From Parapristionchus giblindavisi (Eukaryota > Nematoda > Chromadorea > Rhabditida > Diplogasteridae): a DNA stretch of 64,000 nucleotides. The notes beneath the pieces were generated by a model. That model saw nothing but the letters and a program-made list of their open reading frames with translations, had not been told where the DNA came from and ran no database searches. The first letter of the stretch is position 1, and every line of letters begins with the position of its first letter. The stretch is taken from NCBI GenBank assembly GCA_943737045.1, contig CALSFV010000222.1, positions 1 to 64,000 of the forward strand. The letters are read 5' to 3'. Both the position numbers and the translations under genes were made by a program. Shown piece by piece: positions 56,501 through 64,000 of this stretch.

Positions 56501-59500
56501 CAATCCTTCTGTAGCTGAAGTACCAAAACCACAATGATGAAGACAACGTTAAGCATCAAGAAACCCGAGGAGACCTGCAACATGTTTAAAATAATTATTT
56601 ATTAATTTCATCATATTCTTTTTCTTGTTTTTCGGCACCAAAAGTACACCTAAACGCGTTTTACTAAGGGGTACCAAAAAACGGAGGTCATATTTTAAAA
56701 GCGCTGTTATTATGGTCTAACATTTAAAATTGCATTGAATCTAATAACTATCAATCGTCATGTCATACTATTGGTATGTCTTGAAATTGTCATACTCTGT
56801 TTCTCAAATCATCCAATCCCGCCTTGATTCGTTCTTGTTCCTTCGGATCTACACTCAGTGGTGAGAGATACTTATCGATCACATCCACCCAGAACTTCTC
56901 CTCCTCATCCTCGAGTTCCTCACGCTCCGCACGTGAGAAGGCCCTGAATTTTGGTTGTGATTTTTGATTTTTTATCTTTGATCTTTGAAATATTGATCGG
57001 GCATCGTGAATCCAACGACAACCTAATGTTGTTACAAGTGAAGAAAATTGCGGAGCCAACATAGATAACATAGAAAAATTATGAAAATACAATACCTATC
57101 CGACAGCCAGACATCACTCTGCGGCTTCCATCTCTTGTTGTTCATGGCAGCACGACTCTGCTTCGACATCTCTAGCTCGTCTTCGAGCTAAAAAATGTTC
57201 TTTGATCTTTGATCCTTGATTTTTGATCTTTGATCTCTCTCACCTCAGCTTGATCATCTTCATCGAGATCCGAGCATTTGTCCGTATGCGAGCCAAGCCC
57301 AGCCGCAGATAGCATTGACGGTCTGAATCGAAGTTTGATATAGAATAAAATATTGCAATCATGCTGCAACAGAACAAAAGACTTCTTTTCGTGGATATTA
57401 ATTACCATTATTTCTAATTCAATGTTCTTACAATTTTAAACGTAAAAACAACTAAGTGTATGCAAAATTATACTGCACAGTATTGTGTTTTGCATGCTTT
57501 ATTATACTGTACTTCACGTTGAATTATTACCTTTTCACTACCCAAATTGAATATAATGATCAAACCTTCTTGTCAATCCAGGCTGCGTTCTTCTCTCCAT
57601 TCGATCCAATTTATGCGAGATTTCATTGAGTTTCTCGTTCAGCTTGAACACGGCCGGACTGGTTTCCATTCTGAAAAGTATTTATTTAAATGTTTAAAAA
57701 CAGTTTTTTTTTGTTTTAAAAACAGAAACATTTAAGTAAATTAAATTTAGTTCGTACTTGTCAGGCTGCAGACAGCACATGATCCTGCATGCGGAACCGC
57801 ATCCTAGTGAGAGCTCGCCTTCAGCCTAGAAATGCAATTGGATTCAATGAAAAACCAGAAGTTCAAAGTAGAAAACGCTGTAAGCCACAGGGGAGGAACA
57901 TCCCCCACGAATATGCAAAATGGCAACCCAAATGGTTCGGAATTTGCCCAAAAACAGCAAAAGATCAGGGCCAAGCCGGTGATCGAAACCGGGACCTCTC
58001 GCACCCAAAGCGAGAATCATACCACTAGACCACTTGGCCGACGGGAGAGTTATGTTATAAGTACTCGTAGAAGTAACAAACAAACCCTTTGGCCCATTCC
58101 ACTTTCAACAAGATCAACGTGTCCTCTGCCTGGTTTCGTGAGATCGTTCTTCTCGTTTTCTTAAAGTTCAAAGATCAGTCTACAAGATCATAGATCAAAG
58201 ATCACTCACGTCTCGGATCTTCTCTCGTTCCCCATGTGACCACATTCAAATTGCAGATGGAATAGATGGGCAGCAACATGTACATACAAGGGATGGCGAG
58301 GAAATATAGCATTCCTGTTGAATAACAATAATATTTATAATATTTAAAAATTTATGAACACAAATTTTCGTTAATTTACATAGATGTAAAATATGGAAAA
58401 CAATCACGTTTTAAAGCTATCTTATTTGAATTTCTTGTTTTTCGTAAATGATTTATTCAGCTAGAAAGATTTAGATAATGACAACGAACCAGGAATAATA
58501 CACGTGAACTCGAGAGGATGAAGAATAGCGGCAGTGAGAAAACTATAATTGCAACAATTTTTAAAAATATTTTGAAATTAATTGAATTATCATTAAACTC
58601 TTTTCATCAATTACTTTTTTTATTAAAACTATAATTGCAACACTGTTAAAACTATAATTGATGATAAGCGATTATATCAATAAAATGCGCACCTTGCAAT
58701 GAGCGAGAACAAGAAGATGGAGTGAGGAGACAGCAATCCGTCCTGTATAGAAACATTTAGGTCGAGAATGTTATATAATATATTCCAAGAAAAAAAGCTT
58801 GATTATTGATTGATTTAATATTGATTTAACGATTGTTTGAATATTTATTGTTTCATTATTTAAAAAAAAATGATATTTTACTTTCGAAATTACGTATATT
58901 CAAAGAATCACCAAACATTACAATCCATTCAATTCAATTTATCCTATCAGGCAGTAATGCTCATTGACAGATCCCCCCCTCGTGCTCCACAAACCTTTTG
59001 AATCTGCAGCGATGTTCCCACTATCACAGCCGTCATCAACATGGCGAACAGCGCTCCGATCACTTGGGCGACGACTAACTGAAGTTGATCTTTGATCTTA
59101 GATCTACTCGATTTATGCTAGTAATCGTTTTGCGGTAGTTGCAAACTCATTTTTAGCAGTATTATTTGCATAATCATCAAGGCCTCGCTAACAGGTACTA
59201 TATGCGAGAGTATGAGGAGTCATTCAGTACCACTGCCGATGGTTCCTAGTCTAAGTCATACCTGCTTGTCCGGTTTAGCCGTCAGACACACTACACAGAA
59301 GAATATCACGGGCAAGGACAGAATGACGAGTGAGAGCTGAAAAAAGTGATTATAACAAAATTAATTTTTAAAAGTAAAAGAATTAAATACTACTCACTGT
59401 TCTTAGAATGTACGACAGGTTCACTCTTAGTCATTGTTAGAGAAAATGAGAGTGCATAGATCAAACCATAATAAAGCCTTTCAACTTTCACTTTCACCTT

Positions 59501-62500
59501 GGTATCGATATTGAACGAGATGGACATGGCTCCTACTATCATCAAGAAGATCGTTCCGGGGCCGAGAATGGACGACACCAACATGACGATTTGATAGACA
59601 ATGTACCTGTCAATATTGATAATTAGTTGAAATCTCGGACAGCCCGTTCAATAAAAATAAGGTTAGAATACCCCAAGCTAATTTGGAACTATCCGCTCTG
59701 GTAAGGTTCTCTCGACGTACGTGTACGAGAGAGTGTTACCAGAGCGGATAGTAAATTTAGCTCGGGGCGTGCCTTCAACAATATCTTAATAAGATAGACC
59801 TACCAGATTGAGATACTCTCATTGACTTGGACGACATTCTTGTAATCTTTCAGTAGATCGAAGATGTTCGCGATTGTCGAGGGAATCCATCTTCTTCTAC
59901 AAATAGTATTAACTTTGTAAATTTGAGATTTACCTTTTAAACACATCTATCAATAGAACGCTCTTATGTGCGTGGTTGTCTCAGAAAAATGGAAACCTTT
60001 GACCGTACCTTTGGTTAAAGAACTCGTTAAATCCTTCGGGAGCAAATGTGAGGGCATCAGAAGCTGCACAGTATTCGACTCTGAACAAGCAGGAATCATT
60101 TACAAACAAGTTCTTTTTTAACCTTTTTAATCAATTAGAAAACATGATGTAATAATAGTTGCTACGCAACTAGTATAAAGGGATATCCCGAACTAATATG
60201 AAGCTCTGCGCTCTGGCAATGCTCTCTCACAGACAAGGAAAGCGAGAGAGCATTGTCAGAGAGTTTTAAATAAGTTGATCCCCAACCTGTATCCTCTCTG
60301 CAGCAACAATGTGCACAGCCATCTGTCCTCTCCCTGATCGTACTGAATATAGTCCATCGGCTGTTCGGATTTACTGGCATACCTGGTAATAGTCGTTTTT
60401 ACCGTTGTGTACGCGTGAGCATTTAAATTTCAAATTTATATTTCCAGTTTCATAGTGTGAAATATTCATGATTCATTAATTTAAAAAATTTTCTCATGCC
60501 GGATGGCTCTACAAAACCTCATTTGAGACAACTCATATAAATCTAGCGCCATATAAGGTGAGGGCTATAATGGCCACACGCAGGGATGGAATGCTAATGC
60601 GGAGATTCTATGGAAATGTAGCATAAAATGTCACTCGAAATTTTTGTTTGTTTTTTGCTATTAGTATTTTTCCTGATATGAATTTAACACTAACTTTCTG
60701 GTCACATTATCGTCCATCAAGGCATACGATCGAAAGAGTGAGAAGCATCCAGGAGAGCAGAGTACGCATCCAATCATGTGCTCGGTGGCCTTTTGCAGCC
60801 AATGGCCTACAGCGTACTCGAACTTTTGGTACCTGAAGCAATGAATTTATCAATCATTTTCCAATATTTTCACGTATAACAATGTGACAATTATACAATA
60901 CAATAAAAAATATGTTTTCAAATGAGAAAAACATACCAAACCATGAGTCCGGAGCCTCTCGGATGAATACGTCCACATGCCGCACCTTCAAAGTTAATAT
61001 TCTGCTTAAAAAAATAAAGAGAATATCAGACTCACCCAATCTTCGATTCTTCTTCATCAGATCCACTAGTAGATGAACACATTGAGGAGTGAAGTCAACA
61101 TCACCATCAAGAGTTAGAATGAACGTGTTTTCGGAGATGACCTCCTTGCGAGAGGGCTCGTCTACCTGCAATCGGGATCACAATTCAGTTCTGAATGTGT
61201 CGAACAGTCTCACGATTATCGTCAACGAAAGGCCGCTGAAGATAAAAAATTCAATTACCATTCAGTTCTTACTCTCTATTCATGACAGGAACAAGACGCT
61301 ATGATTACATGTCGCGCATATAGGGAAAATAGGAAAACATTGCATACCTTCATCATTAGTCTGTATCCTAGGAGGTAGTAGAGGTACATGACCTGAAATT
61401 AAAAGAAAAGAAAATCGCCTTTAAACTGTGTAATAGAATTTTGTATGAATGATAAATGAATATTCTAATCTTTCTGTGAAACAGGAAATAACGTATATAC
61501 CTGACTCCATCGTTTCCTGTGCCGTATCTTATTCTTGTCTTTGAGATGGATGATCAAACGGTTCTTTCCTGGAATTAAAGATGTTGCTTTAAAGATGGAG
61601 ACCCTCGAGTTTTTTTCGTAATAAGACTGTTCGGCTAGAATGATAGAGATTCTTCGCACGTCGTGGCGGGAGTCAGTCATGCCAACTCAAGGGTCTCCTT
61701 CTTTAATATCATTAAAAGAATAAAAAGAAAAGGATGTAATGGTGTGATATAGTCAGACAAGTTAATTATAATATTGTGCACGAGATCTCTTTCGGTAATA
61801 TCGGCAAAAGACTTCTAATTGCTAATAAAAAGAATGAAACCTGAACATACCTGGTAGAATATACACGAAACGTCCTCCATAGGGGGTCTTAACTTTCTTG
61901 GGCGGTTTGAGACGCATCTGGGTCTGGTGAACCGCACTTAAATTAATTATAATTTTAACTGTTTCTCTCGTTTTCTATTCCCAATACTTGAAATTGAAAT
62001 AATCTTAACTATTATATAGTCTTTATATTATTTACCTCGCGGCTTCGTCCATAACCGTCACAATCTGCTTGACGAATTTGTTCACGATTGGCTCACCGAA
62101 TTCATTCTGAATCAATAGATAGCCATTTATGAGACATTTCATGACAGTAATGACAAAGATAAAGGTACAGTCCGTTATTCAAGGCACACGATGTCCTGCG
62201 GGAGATCATTGCTAGGAGAGTGATAATTCAAGGTCGATTCAGTCCAAAGGGCCTAATCTGATCTTCGGGTCTACTTTACTGCGTGCAACTACCAATTCCA
62301 CATTGGGACGTCTTACAGTACCTGCTCGAAAGCGTCGTCGAAAAAGATATGTGCTTCAAACTCGTAGTAATCAGGGTCTATGATCTGAAAATAATATTTG
62401 CATAACAACGTTAAAACAATGTTTAATCGAAAACAAAGCTCGAGCTCACCTTTAAATACTTCTGAGCATTCCTTCTGGCGCATTGGTCTTCGTCCATTCT

Positions 62501-64000
62501 GAATACAATAAAAATTGAAATTCACTTTGCAGTAGTAAAGGTAAGAATTAATTTGTAGCCCTCCACTTTCGCAATGCGTTCTCGCTTTCTTTGTCTGCCA
62601 GATATTTGCAGAACAGAGTAAAACTAGTTCGAGATGACGCTTTAACAACACTGCTCAAACTGGTTTTCCTAAATTAAAAAAAAAAGTACCGGAATATACT
62701 CTTCAGCATGCAGGTCATTTCCGTCGCTGTCTCGTGCCACATAGTAGCGCACGCGTAGATCTTAGTGATAGCGTCAGCAGATGACGCAGATTCCCTGCGA
62801 AGTTCAAAGATCAAAGGATCAAACTTAGATAGCTTAAAAGTTCAAACATCAAAATATCAAACTAACACAAACTACATAGATCAAGGTTTATTTCAAAGTA
62901 CAAAGATCAAAGATCAAGGTTCAAAGATCACCATACCTGATCATACCATCAGCATGCTTACTACTGCTCATTGAACACACGGAGGGAGGCGGTTTCGGTC
63001 CACCGCCGAGTCCTCGAAATTAATTTATTATTTATTTACTCAACATAAATAGACTAACGTATAATTAGACATTAAAATTTAATGAAATGCTTAGTTATCG
63101 TATGCATTATCACATATTCTAATCTATTATTTGTGGAATTCGTGCATACAAATAAAGTTACATACATCATCGTGTAAATAATCGAATGTTTATATATAAT
63201 ACAAACCAGGAATAGTCTCGTAGGTCTGCGAGCAGTCTTCGCTGTCCATTTCTAGATCCTGAAAAATGATCTTTGATCTTTGAACTTTCAACTTTTATAT
63301 TTTGCGCTCTGGAGATATTCAATTTCAACCAACCTCCGCCTTGATACTCGCTTTGTCGTCCCTTCTTCTGTTCAGCGCAAGAGATTCGATGAAACCTCCC
63401 AGGAAGTACGGTAGGATGAAGAGTCTGGAGAAGATCAAAGATCAAAGTTTAAGAAAATAAAGAATGATTTCCATACTTTTCACTCTTTGCCAAGCGTTCC
63501 TGTCCAGGTGTCCACAGATGGAAGGTTACCCAGATCTGGAAATGGTAAACGGTTTTCGAAATTCCAACGGTCGGTGTCAAAAATCAAAGATCAATTCTTA
63601 CTTGGGACAGAAGCCATCCCATCCACATCCATGTTTGCGCGTATCCGAGCAATCGCCATGGAGACGTGGTGAAGTCGCCGCATCGCCAGAATAATTCCTG
63701 CAATTATTCGTTATTAATCTGGATCTTCAAGCTCGACTACCCCTTTCAAATGAAGGAATCAAGTGGGGCAGCTGGACCTTCGGAGAGAATTTAAAATAAA
63801 TAATTGGCGTTTCAGCACGCCTATACTAATCAGTCGTTTAGTGGCAACCATTCCCTACCCAACTGTTCGGTGCTTGAAAAAGATCGTTGAGAGAATGAAT
63901 GCACCTTGGACATGAGTGAGGTAAGATGACAAGCATCATTGGCTCGGACACTGCACGATGACGCGAGGACTACGACAGCGAGAGGTCCGCACAGCAGCAT
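53564..64000 (-). CDS. chs: Chitin synthase, nematode type, 5' end beyond the window
   Basis: At least 30 small exons read from 64,000 down to the stop at 53,564-53,566; every junction I checked keeps phase. It is a membrane GT2 enzyme polymerising UDP-GlcNAc into chitin. Visible in order: N-terminal helices with TWMWMGWLLSQ (63.6 kb) and LFILPYFLGGF; ACATMWHETATEM (62.75 kb); GKNRLIIHLKDKNK (61.5 kb); the donor/acceptor motif LDGDVDF (61.1 kb); GRIHPRGSG (60.97 kb); QGEDRWL (60.3 kb); the (Q)RRRW signature split between exons at 60.0 and 59.9 kb; then a C-terminal run of helices and NLNVVTWGTRE (58.2 kb). A charged linker, two more helices (56.1 kb), MLMHRFGTLAHII (54.8 kb) and a basic tail ending ETARNKF follow. 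All catalytic motifs are intact. Nematodes usually have an eggshell and a pharyngeal enzyme; I cannot tell which this is. Confidence 0.95.
55078..55150 (+). other. tRNA-like sequence in the foldback arm (inverted copy at 55,739-55,811)
   Basis: TAGCCAAGTGGTTAGAGTGC (box A region) and GGGTTCGAATCCCCCC (box B/T-arm) are well formed, but the anticodon stem does not pair, so I call it tRNA-derived, not a tRNA gene. Confidence 0.7.
55263..55640 (+). pseudogene. Captured coding fragment in the centre of the foldback
   Basis: The plus strand has an open, GC-rich frame with ordinary protein composition: HQLKGIQKILKSIIMARGIN, then DNLLKFVSQLHFCMGADRF, a GFFKGGFIADRPPRFVGPKE block, and a cysteine cluster CSFCSSRGCSICPRCEKPFC that looks zinc-binding. 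It lacks its own start; the arm's ATG is in another frame. Most likely it is a piece of a host gene, or of a transposon protein with a C-terminal zinc cluster, trapped between the arms. Identity unknown. Confidence 0.5.
57968..58039 (-). tRNA. tRNA-Pro (anticodon UGG)
   Basis: On the minus strand the 7-bp acceptor stem GGCCAAG pairs with CTTGGCC, followed by discriminator C. The D-arm is TGGTCTAGTGGTATGA, the anticodon arm is CTCGC-TTTGGGT-GCGAG (anticodon TGG), and the T-arm stem CCGGT/ACCGG holds loop TTCGATC. Length is 72 nt, as for nematode tRNA-Pro. A TTTT run follows within about 10 nt, a possible Pol III terminator. It lies in a chitin synthase intron in the same orientation. Confidence 0.93.
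59664..59778. mobile_element. MITE of the CTCTCCGCTCTGG family in a chitin synthase intron
   Basis: AATACCCCAAGCTAATTTGG...TTAGCTCGGGGCGTGCCTT with matching ATCCGCTCTGGTAA/TTACCAGAGCGGAT inner arms. A relative is at 60,176-60,290 and a fragment at 62,545-62,648, all intronic. Confidence 0.8.
61589..61706. mobile_element. Short TTTAAA-ended TIR element in a chitin synthase intron
   Basis: TTTAAAGATGGAGACCCTCG and the complement of CTCAAGGGTCTCCTTCTTTAA. About 118 bp; a shorter relative of the GGGGACCCACG element at 37.45 kb, without the tRNA-like core. Confidence 0.75.
62158..62300 (+). repeat. (GGTAAA)-type short interspersed repeat in a chitin synthase intron
   Basis: ATAAAGGTACAGTCCGTTAT leads into CAAGGCACACGATGTCCTGC and AAGGGCCTAATCTGATCTTC. 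Related copies are at 16,290-16,385, 36,600-36,672 and 52,200-52,325. Probably a SINE or LINE 3' end. Confidence 0.65.

Overview
The window is eukaryotic and reads as a nematode contig. It is AT-rich, with small exons, short introns ending in TTTCAG-type acceptors, acceptors placed directly before start codons (as expected for spliced-leader trans-splicing), two nematode-type serpentine chemoreceptor genes, a nematode-type chitin synthase and an HP1-like chromodomain gene. The species cannot be named from sequence alone. I see no operon, CRISPR array or prokaryotic feature.

Layout. 1-4.4 kb: intergenic, with terminal-inverted-repeat (TIR) elements. 4.5-8.8 kb (+): a possible tiny secreted peptide, then a seven-exon gene for a coiled-coil/acidic-tailed protein with one in-frame TAG. 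8.9-11.1 kb (-): a convergent ten-exon gene for a predicted beta-propeller-like protein. 12-13.7 kb (+): a five-exon secreted protein. 14.6-15.8 kb: a dead mariner. 17.7-19.6 kb (+): an HP1-like gene whose first exon lies in a perfect 624-bp tandem duplication. 20-27 kb: gene-poor, with foldbacks, a Tc1 relic carrying a nested hAT-like element, and a chemoreceptor pseudogene. 27.5-35.5 kb: an 8-kb, 54-bp satellite with higher-order structure and three inserted palindromic elements. 35.7-37.2 kb (+) and 50.3-51.7 kb (-): two paralogous genes for small secreted seven-cysteine proteins, plus a relic at 52.7 kb. 38.7-43.9 kb (-): an Sre/Sra-type chemoreceptor split by two large foldbacks. 45.5-48.1 kb (+): a nine-exon Str/Srd-type chemoreceptor. 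48.1-49.7 kb: a palindromic Tc1 derivative. 53.6-64 kb (-): chitin synthase running off the right edge, with a tRNA-Pro(UGG) gene and a large foldback in its introns.

The dominant theme is non-autonomous DNA transposons. The most interesting set is a family of foldbacks with CAAGGGAA termini and 3-bp TTA/TAA target duplications (four copies, 0.39-2.0 kb, unrelated interiors). One has captured what looks like a host coding fragment, and one sits inside the satellite, where neighbouring repeat units give the uninterrupted target. A second theme is tRNA-like (box A/box B) modules inside several TIR elements. Splice boundaries were checked by phase and are predictions; no transcript or database evidence was available.
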